Positions 8,073 through 16,797 of a stretch of 64,000 nucleotides of DNA are shown here, piece by piece (positions within the stretch are counted from its first letter, which is position 1; each line of letters opens with the position of its first letter). The DNA is from an uncultured Flavobacteriaceae bacterium (lineage in GTDB: Bacteria; Bacteroidota; Bacteroidia; Flavobacteriales; Flavobacteriaceae): assembly GCA_947494565.1 (NCBI GenBank), contig CANLVG010000001.1, forward strand, positions 620,001-684,000. The letters are read 5' to 3'. A model generated the notes under the pieces. It was not told where the DNA came from, did no database searches, and saw nothing but the letters and a program-made list of their open reading frames with translations. The translations under genes were made by a program, and so were the position numbers.

Positions 8073-8729
8073 ATGCCATCAAAGCACGAGAATTTCAGGA
8101 ATAACCCTTCGGTCAGACTCAATAGAAGCAACCGTATTGAAGGCTTATGCTCTTTTAAGAAGGACCTAGAGAAATACTTTTTTTCACAGGTCGCCATACA
8201 TGAATGCATCGAGGATTCGGAATCCGCCAAACTGGTTTTGGAGATTAGCTGTAATTTCGGTATTACCGAAATGTTACATCATTTGAATATCGGTACGTGG
8301 GGAAATTTCAATAGTCCCGACCTTAACTTTTCAGAACTACTGGAGACCCTTAAGGAAAGTAACGACTTTGATATTGAGATAGAAGAGCTGTCTTTTTTCA
8401 TGAAGGATACGTCTATCATCATCAACAAAATTTATGATGAAAGTATTCCAGAGCAGCTGGAAGCTATTTTACAGTCCTTAAGTGAGAACTTTGTGCACTT
8501 TACGAAAGGAGTGACCGAGATTCCCTATGAAATCTATGTTCCCATTTTTGAAGAGAGCCTTATCGAAAATGATATGACCCTGATGAAGAATATCATATAC
8601 GGCAATCACGACATTCAAGATTATTTCAAGTATTGGGGACTGTATTTTTATTCCGACGATGGGGCATTGATCTACGACCTCAAAAATACCGCAATCATTT
8701 CAGGTGATTTGCATATGTTGAACTGGTAG
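8073..8729 (+). CDS. Unrecognised acidic protein next to the two-component locus
   Basis: 218 residues from ATG 8073. In-frame starts at 7965 (TTG) and 7998 (ATG) lie inside the hairpin or operator-like element and upstream of the -7 box, so they were not used. There is no signal peptide or membrane segment. The protein is mixed alpha/beta and acidic, with a lone central Cys-containing segment (LEISCNFGITEMLHHLNI). I recognise no family. Its upstream element matches the one before the LytTR gene, and it sits directly after the response regulator, so it may be an output or accessory protein of that signalling locus. Confidence 0.65.
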   Translation: MPSKHENFRNNPSVRLNRSNRIEGLCSFKKDLEKYFFSQVAIHECIEDSESAKLVLEISCNFGITEMLHHLNIGTWGNFNSPDLNFSELLETLKESNDFDIEIEELSFFMKDTSIIINKIYDESIPEQLEAILQSLSENFVHFTKGVTEIPYEIYVPIFEESLIENDMTLMKNIIYGNHDIQDYFKYWGLYFYSDDGALIYDLKNTAIISGDLHMLNW

Positions 8730-8794
8730 CCCAACAACCCAATAACGATTAACGGATAATACAGTCGAGCCATTCGAGCCCAAGTTTCTATTCG

Positions 8795-10069
8795 CTAGGC
8801 ACTGAACAAGGGCCTGCCCTTCATCAATTCATTGACCTTGGCACGAACATTAGCGATAATGGATTCATCTTCAGGATGGGTCAAAACCTCATCTACGAAT
8901 TCGACAATAGTGGCCATATCCGCTTCCTTTAGGCCCCTTGTTGTAATGGCCGCCGTACCAAAACGGATACCAGAAGTAACAAAAGGGGATTTATCATCAA
9001 AAGGAACCATATTTTTATTAGCGGTAATATCGGCCTGTACCAAAATTCGTTCGGCATCTTTTCCGGTAATGTCCTTATTTCGAAGATCGATCAACATCAT
9101 ATGGTTATCAGTACCTCCTGAAATCAAATGGTAATCCTTGGCTACAAATGCAGCAGCCATTGCGGCCGCATTTTTCTTGACCTGTAGCATATAGTTTAAA
9201 AAATCATCGGTCAACGCTTCTCCAAAGGCAATAGCTTTCGCGGCAATGATATGTTCTAACGGGCCTCCTTGATTGCCCGGGAACACAGCCAAATCCAATA
9301 GCGCGGACATTTTTCTTAGCTTACCGTTCTTCAGCGTAATCCCAAAGGGGTTTTCAAAATCCTGACCCATCAAAATGAGTCCGCCCCTAGGGCCTCTCAA
9401 GGTTTTGTGTGTCGTGGTCGTAACGATATGGCAATGTGGGATGGGATCGTTCAAAATACCTTTGGCAATTAGGCCGGCGGGGTGTGCGATATCCGCCAAT
9501 AGAATGGCACCAACGCTATCGGCAATTTCACGAAAGCGCTTGAAATCCATGTCACGCGAATAGGCCGAAGCCCCCGCAATGATCATTTTCGGTTGCTCTC
9601 GCGTTGCGATTTCTTGAATATGGTCGTAATTCAACACACCGGTTTCCTTTTCCACTCCGTAAAAAACAGGATTGTAAAGTCTTCCCGAAAAATTTACAGG
9701 CGACCCGTGGGTCAGGTGACCGCCGTGGGAGAGGTCAAAACCTAAAACGGTTTCTCCCGGTTTCAAACAGGCGTGGTAGACCGCGGCATTTGCCTGAGAT
9801 CCCGAGTGTGGCTGTACATTGGCATAGGCCGCACCGAAAAGTGCCTTCGCGCGATCAATAGCCAACTGTTCTACTTCATCGACCACCTCGCAACCGCCAT
9901 AATATCGTTTTCCGGGATACCCTTCAGCATACTTGTTGGTAAGTACCGAACCCGCAGCCTCCATTACTTGCGGACTGGTAAAATTTTCCGAGGCGATAAG
10001 TTCGACTCCGTTGAGTTGTCGTTCCTTTTCGGCTTCGATCAAATCAAAAATTTGCTGGTCTCTTTGCAT
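8795..10069 (-). CDS. glyA: Serine hydroxymethyltransferase
   Basis: 424 residues, full length for the family. It interconverts serine and glycine while loading tetrahydrofolate with a one-carbon unit. The N-terminus [20 protein letters not shown] and [20 protein letters not shown] are near-universal SHMT sequences. [10 protein letters not shown] follows, and [11 protein letters not shown] holds the PLP-binding Lys. The C-terminal [13 protein letters not shown] is also diagnostic. It is cytoplasmic and convergent with the unknown gene at 8073. It is divergent from fumarylacetoacetase; a TATTTTTA -7-like box lies at 10096-10103 on the reverse strand. Confidence 0.97.
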   Translation of the reverse strand: MQRDQQIFDLIEAEKERQLNGVELIASENFTSPQVMEAAGSVLTNKYAEGYPGKRYYGGCEVVDEVEQLAIDRAKALFGAAYANVQPHSGSQANAAVYHACLKPGETVLGFDLSHGGHLTHGSPVNFSGRLYNPVFYGVEKETGVLNYDHIQEIATREQPKMIIAGASAYSRDMDFKRFREIADSVGAILLADIAHPAGLIAKGILNDPIPHCHIVTTTTHKTLRGPRGGLILMGQDFENPFGITLKNGKLRKMSALLDLAVFPGNQGGPLEHIIAAKAIAFGEALTDDFLNYMLQVKKNAAAMAAAFVAKDYHLISGGTDNHMMLIDLRNKDITGKDAERILVQADITANKNMVPFDDKSPFVTSGIRFGTAAITTRGLKEADMATIVEFVDEVLTHPEDESIIANVRAKVNELMKGRPLFSA

Positions 10070-10135
10070 CTTGCACTATTCTGTTAAATGAGCGGTAAAA
10101 ATACAAATTGCCGTCCTTTAATTAGTGGAAAATAA

Positions 10136-10143
10136 TATATTTG
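10136..10143 (+). promoter_or_regulatory. -7 box of the fumarylacetoacetase gene
   Basis: TATATTTG is a perfect match to the Bacteroidota TAnnTTTG -7 element. It lies 37 bases before ATG 10181 in the divergent gap with glyA. A TTG at 10108-10110 is 25 bases upstream, slightly far for a -33 element. Confidence 0.5.
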
Positions 10144-10180
10144 ATACGTTATTTATCAAATACAAATTAACAATTCGTCC

Positions 10181-11464
10181 ATGCCCGAGAATACGAACGA
10201 TCCCGCTAAAAAATCTTGGCTCGAAGTAGCCCAAGATTCCGACTTTCCCATTCAAAATATACCCTTCGGGGTTTTTCTGACCCGAGATGATATCATCACT
10301 ATCGGTACACGGATCGGCGATTATGCCATTGATTTGGGAGCCTTACATCAGCTGGGTTATTTTGAGGGTATACCGCTGACCGATGATATCTTTCTACAGG
10401 ACACCCTGAACGATTTCATATCGGATGGAAAAAAGACCTGGCGCGCAGTGCGCAACAGGATAAGCGAACTATTCGATATTGAAAATCCAAGCCTGCAACA
10501 AAATGAAGACCATAAAAAGGTCGTTTTGTTCGCTATGGACGAAATTGAAATGAAACTACCGGTTCAAATCGGTGACTACACTGATTTTTATTCAAGTAAG
10601 GAACATGCCACGAATGTAGGTACCATGTTTCGCGACCCGGAAAATGCCTTGATGCCCAATTGGCTGCATATACCGGTGGGCTACCATGGTCGTAGCTCGA
10701 CCATCGTGCCCAGTGGTATTCCGGTACGTAGGCCTGTCGGGCAGACCTTCCCGAAAGGGGCGGAACATCCCGTATTCGGTCCTTCACGTTTGGTCGATTT
10801 TGAATTGGAAATGGCGTTTATTACGACCGATGCCAATGCCTTGGGAGAAGCCATACCGATTGCCGAAGCGGAAGACTATATTTTTGGAATGGTACTCTTC
10901 AATGATTGGAGTGCCCGCGACATTCAAAAATGGGAATACGTCCCCCTCGGCCCGTTTCTGGCCAAGAATTTCGCTTCTTCCATTTCCCCTTGGATCGTTA
11001 CGATGGATGCTTTGGAGCCCTTCCGTGTGGAAAGTCCCAAACAAGATCCTGAGCCCTTTCCCTATCTCAGACACCAAGGAGCGAACAGTTATGACATTCA
11101 CTTAGAAGTTGCTATTGCCCCTGAAGGCGAAGAAGCGACCACGGTAACCCGATCCAACTTCAAGTATATGTATTGGACTATGGTACAACAGCTGGCGCAT
11201 CATACGGTCAATGGCTGTACGATCAATAGTGGCGATATGATGGGGAGTGGAACAATATCAGGGCCTACCCCCGACTCTTATGGTTCTATGCTCGAACTTT
11301 CTTGGCAAGGCACCAAACCGGTACCACTAAAGAACAATATCGAGCGAAAGTTCATTGCCGATAACGACACGGTCATCTTGAAAGGGTTCTGCGAAAAAAG
11401 CGGTAGTCGGATCGGTTTTGGAGAGGTGTCCACTAAATTACTTCCCGCGCGCGAAATAGATTAG
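10181..11464 (+). CDS. fahA: Fumarylacetoacetase
   Basis: 427 residues, the usual length of the two-domain enzyme. It hydrolyses 4-fumarylacetoacetate to fumarate and acetoacetate, the last step of tyrosine catabolism. The N-terminal domain has FPIQNIPFGVF. The catalytic C-terminal domain contains DYTDFYSSKEHATNVG, LHIPVGYHGRSSTIV, LVDFELEMAFI and FNDWSARDIQKWEY, which carry the metal ligands (Asp and Glu) and catalytic residues of the FAH fold. GDMMGSGTISGP near the end is also conserved. No other tyrosine-pathway gene is adjacent. The gap 11465-11590 shows no clear terminator. Confidence 0.96.
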   Translation: MPENTNDPAKKSWLEVAQDSDFPIQNIPFGVFLTRDDIITIGTRIGDYAIDLGALHQLGYFEGIPLTDDIFLQDTLNDFISDGKKTWRAVRNRISELFDIENPSLQQNEDHKKVVLFAMDEIEMKLPVQIGDYTDFYSSKEHATNVGTMFRDPENALMPNWLHIPVGYHGRSSTIVPSGIPVRRPVGQTFPKGAEHPVFGPSRLVDFELEMAFITTDANALGEAIPIAEAEDYIFGMVLFNDWSARDIQKWEYVPLGPFLAKNFASSISPWIVTMDALEPFRVESPKQDPEPFPYLRHQGANSYDIHLEVAIAPEGEEATTVTRSNFKYMYWTMVQQLAHHTVNGCTINSGDMMGSGTISGPTPDSYGSMLELSWQGTKPVPLKNNIERKFIADNDTVILKGFCEKSGSRIGFGEVSTKLLPAREID

Positions 11465-11590
11465 GCATTTTATTGATTTAAACGGGCATTTGAACGGTAT
11501 TATACGAATGTTCATCGTTTTACGTTTACGAGACATACCATTTTGGCATGGCTGTTGAAATTGTATCCCTAAATCATAAAATCCCTAATT

Positions 11591-12793
11591 ATGAAAAAAA
11601 TACTACTATGTATCGGTATTACCACCTTGTTCATAGGGTGTAGTGGCGCTAAGAGAACACAAGAAGCGCTGAATTCAGGTGATTATTCACATGCTATTAA
11701 TACGGCAATTAACCGTTTGACAGAGAATAAGGTCAAAAAAGGCAATCAAAAGTTCATTCTCTTGCTTGAAGAAGCATATCAAAAAAATACGGAGAGGGAA
11801 TTAGGGCAGATCGCTTTTATGGAGAAAGATGGCAATGAATCCCATTATGAGGCTATTTTTAAAACATACACGAACCTGAGAGACATTCAAGAGCGTATTA
11901 AACCCCTATTGCCCTTGCGCCTAATGGAAGAAAGTAGGGTGGCACAATTTGAATTCAATGACTATGAAAACGATATCATTGACTACAAGGAAGATCTCTC
12001 TGAGTTTCTTTATGACAATGCCGAACATCTATTAAGCAATGCCGTTCATAAAATGGATTATCGCAAGGCTTATGATGATTTCGTATATCTCGAGGAGATC
12101 AATCCTGGTTTTGAGGATACACGAGAAAAAATAGCCGAAGCACATCAAAAAGGTATTGACTATGTCACGGTGGACGTGGTCAATAACTCTCAACAGATCA
12201 TTCCGGCACGTTTATCGGAAGAACTGCTGAATTTCAATACTTACGGACTTAATGAACTGTGGGTCAAATACCACACGAACCCTTTGACCAATGTGGATTA
12301 CAGTTACAAGATGCAAATTTCCTTTGAGGATATCTCCATTTCACCGGAGCAGATCAGGGAAAAGTTGATCAGCAAGGAAAAGCAAGTGAAAGATGGCTTT
12401 AGATATGCCCGTGACGAAAACGGGGCTATTGTCAAAGACAGTCTCGGAAATAAGATCAAAATAGATAAGTTTAAAACCGTACGATGTGATTTCGAACAAT
12501 TTATTCAAACGAAATCAGCTCAAGTGGCAGGACAAGTACGCTTTTTCGATTTGAATACCAAACAGGAGATTCACAATTACCCTTTGGCCAGCGAGTTTCT
12601 ATTTGAGCACAGCTATGCGAATATAAACGGGGATCGAAGAGCCTTGGATCAAGATCTTTTACCCTTATTACAACTTAGGGCCGTTCCTTTTCCAACGAAC
12701 GAGCAAATGGTATATGACGCCGGTGAAGACCTGAAGGCCCGTATTAAGGATATTCTGGTCAGCCAACGATTCAATCGACCACTCGCCCGATAG
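11591..12793 (+). CDS. Conserved Flavobacteria lipoprotein, function unknown
   Basis: 400 residues with a short lipoprotein signal (KKILLCIGITTLFIGC, Cys17). The mature part starts with a helical, TPR-like region (residues about 20-190: EALNSGDYSHAINTAINRL and a later KMDYRKAYDDFVYLEEINP). The rest is mixed alpha/beta without motifs I recognise. The helical repeats suggest protein-protein contacts at the periplasmic face of a membrane. A hairpin terminator follows 26 bases after the stop. Confidence 0.7.
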   Translation: MKKILLCIGITTLFIGCSGAKRTQEALNSGDYSHAINTAINRLTENKVKKGNQKFILLLEEAYQKNTERELGQIAFMEKDGNESHYEAIFKTYTNLRDIQERIKPLLPLRLMEESRVAQFEFNDYENDIIDYKEDLSEFLYDNAEHLLSNAVHKMDYRKAYDDFVYLEEINPGFEDTREKIAEAHQKGIDYVTVDVVNNSQQIIPARLSEELLNFNTYGLNELWVKYHTNPLTNVDYSYKMQISFEDISISPEQIREKLISKEKQVKDGFRYARDENGAIVKDSLGNKIKIDKFKTVRCDFEQFIQTKSAQVAGQVRFFDLNTKQEIHNYPLASEFLFEHSYANINGDRRALDQDLLPLLQLRAVPFPTNEQMVYDAGEDLKARIKDILVSQRFNRPLAR

Positions 12794-12818
12794 TTCGGCG
12801 CACATAAACGTCTTAAAA

Positions 12819-12848
12819 AAAGAGGCCACCGGATTCGATGGCCTCTTT
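12819..12848 (+). terminator. Terminator downstream of the 400-residue lipoprotein gene
   Basis: Stem AAAGAGGCCA (12819-12828) / TGGCCTCTTT (12839-12848) with a 10-base loop. A-rich sequence upstream and T-rich sequence in the right arm mean it could act on both strands, also serving the convergent ytxJ transcript. Confidence 0.75.
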
Positions 12849-12907
12849 GCTTTGACAACTTCACAGATTTTTTTCAATGACCGCTTCGACGGTCTACTTC
12901 AAGCTTC

Positions 12908-13303
12908 CTAGACGTACTTTGTTAGATCAACTTCGGTTATCGCACCATGTGAAGCATGGGCGACTACGGTTCCGTTTTTAATTACAAGTAGCTGGGGCGA
13001 TTGATGCAGTAACTGAAATTTATAGCCGACTTCATTAGAAACTTCGCGATACGCATGAAGATCCAAATAGTACAGATCTACTTGTGTTTCGGGTATGGCA
13101 TAACTACCGGTAAACATATTCATGACCATTCTGCTGATGCCACAAGTTGTAGAATGCTTGAAAATAACCTGAGGTTTTTGAAGCGATCCCTTAGCTATTT
13201 CCTCCAACTGCTCTAAGCTGGTCAGTGGAATCCATGGAATATGCTTTTCCTCTTTTCCACCATCCTTATTACCGTTTCCGAATAATCCTCCAAATAAACC
13301 CAT
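12908..13303 (-). CDS. ytxJ: YtxJ-like monothiol redox protein (bacillithiol system)
   Basis: 131 residues. After a Gly/Lys-rich head of about 25 residues comes a thioredoxin-fold domain: a FKHSTTCGISRMVM segment holds the single Cys, analogous to TCPIS in YtxJ and monothiol glutaredoxins. The later QLLHQSPQLLVIKNG has the cis-Pro of the fold. The family is implicated in de-bacillithiolation of proteins. It is cytoplasmic, with no signal peptide. It is convergent with the lipoprotein gene and divergent from clpB, which suits a shared stress setting. Confidence 0.88.
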   Translation of the reverse strand: MGLFGGLFGNGNKDGGKEEKHIPWIPLTSLEQLEEIAKGSLQKPQVIFKHSTTCGISRMVMNMFTGSYAIPETQVDLYYLDLHAYREVSNEVGYKFQLLHQSPQLLVIKNGTVVAHASHGAITEVDLTKYV

Positions 13304-13426
13304 ACATTGATTTTAGCAATAAGTCGTACGATATCCCTATACTTACACCTGTCGAAATGTCTTGCTATTCACGATTTTAGCAGACATTTTGTCCTGTTGT
13401 TTGCATTGGTAAGATTCTTGACCTAA

Positions 13427-13451
13427 GTGTATTCAAAAATACTCAATACAC
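13427..13451. promoter_or_regulatory. Inverted repeat upstream of clpB
   Basis: GTGTATT (13427-13433) and AATACAC (13445-13451) are 7-bp inverted arms separated by 11 bases, 16 bases before ATG 13467. The placement just before a heat-shock chaperone gene suggests an operator or leader hairpin. No known heat-shock operator (CIRCE, CtsR) matches. Confidence 0.3.
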
Positions 13452-13466
13452 AAATAAAGAAAAGAT

Positions 13467-16067
13467 ATGAACCCTAATAATTTCACGATAAAGTCACAAG
13501 AAGTGCTACAAGGCGCTCAACTATTGGCCCAAGAAAAGGGGCACCAACAAATTGAAAATGAGCATCTTTTCAAATCCATCCTTCAGGTTGATGAAAACGT
13601 ACTCCCCTTTATCTTAAAAAAATTAAATACAAATACCGCCTTGGTAACGCAAATTCTGGATAAGCAATTGGAGAGTCTGCCAAAAGTTTCCGGCGGTGAT
13701 ATCATGTTTTCACAAAACGCCGTGAAAACCTTAAACGAGAGTACGATCATCGCCAAAAAAATGGAGGACGAATACGTCTCCATTGAGCATTTGATGCTGG
13801 CTATACTGAAGTCAAAAAGCAAGATCTCACAGATTCTCAAAGATCAGGGAATAAATGAAAGTGATCTTCGTCAAGCTATTGAAGAGTTGCGAAAAGGCGG
13901 AAAGGTCACCTCACAGAGTGTAGAGGACACCTATAACGCTCTGGAGAAGTATGCACGTAATCTCAACGAACTTGCGGATAGCGGAACACTTGACCCAGTT
14001 ATCGGCAGGGATGAGGAAATACGAAGGATTCTTCAAATTCTATCGCGAAGAACCAAGAACAACCCCATATTGGTAGGCGAACCCGGTACAGGTAAGACTG
14101 CTATCGCAGAGGGCTTGGCACATCGTATCATTCAAGGCGATATTCCCGAAAACCTGAAAGATAAGGTCATCTATTCCTTGGATATGGGAGCGCTTATTGC
14201 AGGGGCCAAATACAAAGGCGAGTTTGAAGAACGACTGAAATCCGTTATTAAGGAAGTGACCACCTCAGACGGGGATATCGTGCTCTTCATTGATGAAATT
14301 CACACCCTAGTAGGTGCCGGCGGTGGCGAAGGGGCAATGGATGCCGCGAATATTCTGAAACCTGCATTGGCGAGAGGCGAATTGCGGGCCATAGGTGCGA
14401 CCACCTTGGATGAATATCAAAAGTATTTTGAAAAGGACAAGGCCCTCGAACGACGATTTCAAAAAGTAGCGGTAAATGAACCCGATACCGAAAGTGCGAT
14501 TTCAATTCTCCGGGGAATCAAGGAAAAATACGAGGCCCATCACAAAGTACGCATAAAAGATGAAGCGGTAATCGCGGCGGTCGAGCTCTCACAACGGTAT
14601 ATCACCAATCGGTTCTTACCCGACAAAGCGATAGACCTCATGGACGAGGCAGCATCTAAATTGCGAATGGAAATCAATTCTAAACCCGAGGAACTCGATG
14701 TTCTTGATCGTAAGATCATGCAACTCGAGATTGAAATAGAAGCCATTAAACGAGAAGATGACAAGGCAAAATTAAAGGTACTAAACGTTGATCTCGCCAA
14801 TTTCAAGGAAGAGCGAAATGAGCTATATGCAAAATGGGAAAGCGAAAAGTCGGTGGTCGACACTATCCAAAAAACAAAGTTGGATATCGAGAACTTCAAA
14901 CTAGAGGCAGAACGTGCCGAGCGCAATGGTGATTACGGTAAAGTGGCCGAACTGCGTTATGGTAAGATCAAGGAAAGTCAAGAGCGACTCGAGACCCTTC
15001 AAAAAGAGCTGCAGGCCCAACAGAATGAAGATACCTTGATCAAGGAGGAAGTCACAAACGAGGATATTGCCGAAGTCGTCGCCAAATGGACGGGGATTCC
15101 CGTTACTAAAATGCTCCAAAGTGAACGCGAAAAACTGTTGCGTCTTGAAGAGGTATTACACCAGCGCGTTATTGGTCAAGAAGAAGCCATACAAGCGGTT
15201 TCAGATGCGATCAGAAGAAGCAGGGCCGGATTGCAAGATGCGAACAGGCCTATTGGCTCCTTCTTGTTCTTGGGTACTACAGGAGTGGGTAAAACGGAGT
15301 TGGCCAAGACCTTGGCCGCCTACCTCTTTGATGATGAAAACGCTATGACCAGAATCGATATGAGCGAGTATCAGGAAAGTCATTCGGTAAGTCGTTTAGT
15401 AGGTGCGCCTCCGGGGTACGTCGGATATGATGAAGGCGGGCAACTCACCGAAGCAGTCAGACGTAGGCCGTACTCCGTAGTGTTATTGGATGAAATCGAA
15501 AAAGCCCACCCTGACACCTTCAATGTACTACTTCAAGTATTGGATGAGGGAAGGTTGACCGATAACAAAGGGCGAATAGCCGATTTCAAGAATACGATCA
15601 TCATCATGACCAGTAACATGGGCAGTCATATCATTCAGGAAAAATTCGAAGACAGCAAGGACGTTTACAGTGCAACGGAGGCCGCAAGAGTGGAAGTATT
15701 GGGACTCTTAAAACGAAGTATACGGCCCGAATTCTTGAATAGAATCGATGATATTATCATGTTCACACCGTTAACGCTTGAGGATATCAACAAAATCGTA
15801 CGGCTACAATTGTCACAATTAAAAAAGCTATTGGCGAAACAACATATCACCATTGACGCGACAGAAGAGGCCATCACCTATCTTTCCACCAAAGGTTATG
15901 ACCCGCAATATGGGGCTCGTCCAATAAAAAGAGTGCTACAGAAAGAAGTACTGAACTCACTCTCAAAAGAGCTCTTGAGCGGCACCGTGAAAGCCGACAG
16001 CATCGTGCTCATCGATTCATTCAATGACAGCTTGGTCTTCAGAAACCAAAGTGAGCTGGTGAACTAA
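13467..16067 (+). CDS. clpB: ATP-dependent disaggregase ClpB
   Basis: 866 residues, the expected full length. It cooperates with DnaK to pull apart heat-aggregated proteins. Residues 1-145 are the ClpN repeat domain ([20 protein letters not shown]). NBD1 has Walker [14 protein letters not shown] and [12 protein letters not shown]. The coiled-coil M domain spans about 400-540, present in ClpB but not in ClpA or ClpX. NBD2 has Walker [13 protein letters not shown] and Walker [12 protein letters not shown]. The end region [13 protein letters not shown] is typical. It is flanked upstream by a possible operator and downstream by a strong terminator. Confidence 0.98.
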   Translation: MNPNNFTIKSQEVLQGAQLLAQEKGHQQIENEHLFKSILQVDENVLPFILKKLNTNTALVTQILDKQLESLPKVSGGDIMFSQNAVKTLNESTIIAKKMEDEYVSIEHLMLAILKSKSKISQILKDQGINESDLRQAIEELRKGGKVTSQSVEDTYNALEKYARNLNELADSGTLDPVIGRDEEIRRILQILSRRTKNNPILVGEPGTGKTAIAEGLAHRIIQGDIPENLKDKVIYSLDMGALIAGAKYKGEFEERLKSVIKEVTTSDGDIVLFIDEIHTLVGAGGGEGAMDAANILKPALARGELRAIGATTLDEYQKYFEKDKALERRFQKVAVNEPDTESAISILRGIKEKYEAHHKVRIKDEAVIAAVELSQRYITNRFLPDKAIDLMDEAASKLRMEINSKPEELDVLDRKIMQLEIEIEAIKREDDKAKLKVLNVDLANFKEERNELYAKWESEKSVVDTIQKTKLDIENFKLEAERAERNGDYGKVAELRYGKIKESQERLETLQKELQAQQNEDTLIKEEVTNEDIAEVVAKWTGIPVTKMLQSEREKLLRLEEVLHQRVIGQEEAIQAVSDAIRRSRAGLQDANRPIGSFLFLGTTGVGKTELAKTLAAYLFDDENAMTRIDMSEYQESHSVSRLVGAPPGYVGYDEGGQLTEAVRRRPYSVVLLDEIEKAHPDTFNVLLQVLDEGRLTDNKGRIADFKNTIIIMTSNMGSHIIQEKFEDSKDVYSATEAARVEVLGLLKRSIRPEFLNRIDDIIMFTPLTLEDINKIVRLQLSQLKKLLAKQHITIDATEEAITYLSTKGYDPQYGARPIKRVLQKEVLNSLSKELLSGTVKADSIVLIDSFNDSLVFRNQSELVN

Positions 16068-16088
16068 GAAACGTTAGATCAAGATATC

Positions 16089-16130
16089 GGCATCCTTTTC
16101 GGAATCCCCGAAAGGGATGCCTTTTTTTTT
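16089..16130 (+). terminator. Terminator of clpB
   Basis: A long stem from GGCATCC...TTTTCGG to CCGAAA...GGGATGCC (16089-16121) is followed by nine T residues. It starts 21 bases after the clpB stop codon. Confidence 0.92.
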
Positions 16131-16191
16131 GGCAATAGATACCATACAGTATATAGTTTTTTTATATTCGTAGAAAATAGCAAAACAGTAC

Positions 16192-16788
16192 ATGTCGACC
16201 AAAGCCGAAAGAACCTCTGCTTTCATTATAGAAACCGTAGCTCCCGTGTTCAATAAACACGGCTATGTCGGCACCAGTATGAGCGACCTTACCGAGGCGA
16301 CCGGACTGACCAAAGGTGCATTGTACGGAAATTTCGAAAACAAGGAAGCCCTTGCCTTATCGGCCTTCGAATACAATAGCCAACGCTTGTTGGAAAAACT
16401 CGATGAAAAATTGAGTGTAGCAGGTACAGCTCTGGACAAGATTTTCGAACTCACCAAATTCTTTCGCAACTACGACATATTTACCCAGGAAATGGGAGGT
16501 TGCCCGGTACTTAATGTTGGGGTGGACTCGCAGCATAACAATCATTTGCTAAGTGCGGCGGCGAAAGAGACTATTAAGACCATTGAAGGCAAAATCGCTC
16601 TCGTCTTAGAGAACGGGGTCAATAATGGGGAACTTAAATTACCCGTAACACCCTTACAATTCGCAAAACAATTATATACTATGCTGCAGGGAGCCGTTGC
16701 CATGGCGACGATGACCAGAGACCGTAAGTATTTAATGAATACAGTTGCTTATTTAGATCAATTGGTCAAGAAAGAACTAGGTCGATAG
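16192..16788 (+). CDS. TetR/AcrR-family transcriptional regulator
   Basis: 198 residues. The N-terminal TetR helix-turn-helix is clear: AFIIETVAPVFNKHGYVGTS, then DLTEATGLTKGALYGNFENK with the recognition-helix ending LYGNFENKEAL. The C-terminal about 130 residues form an all-helical ligand domain. TetR proteins usually repress nearby transport or catabolic genes, but here both neighbours are unrelated in sense (clpB upstream, a convergent PorP-like gene downstream). The target is therefore unclear. ATATA/TATAT at 16151-16167 in its own upstream region could be an autoregulatory site. Confidence 0.93.
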   Translation: MSTKAERTSAFIIETVAPVFNKHGYVGTSMSDLTEATGLTKGALYGNFENKEALALSAFEYNSQRLLEKLDEKLSVAGTALDKIFELTKFFRNYDIFTQEMGGCPVLNVGVDSQHNNHLLSAAAKETIKTIEGKIALVLENGVNNGELKLPVTPLQFAKQLYTMLQGAVAMATMTRDRKYLMNTVAYLDQLVKKELGR

Positions 16789-16797
16789 TTTCCTTGA

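Noticed and set aside
10070-10180. Glycine or folate riboswitch before glyA
   Set aside because: The divergent gap is only 111 bases, AT-rich, and shows no conserved aptamer pattern; simple promoters explain it.
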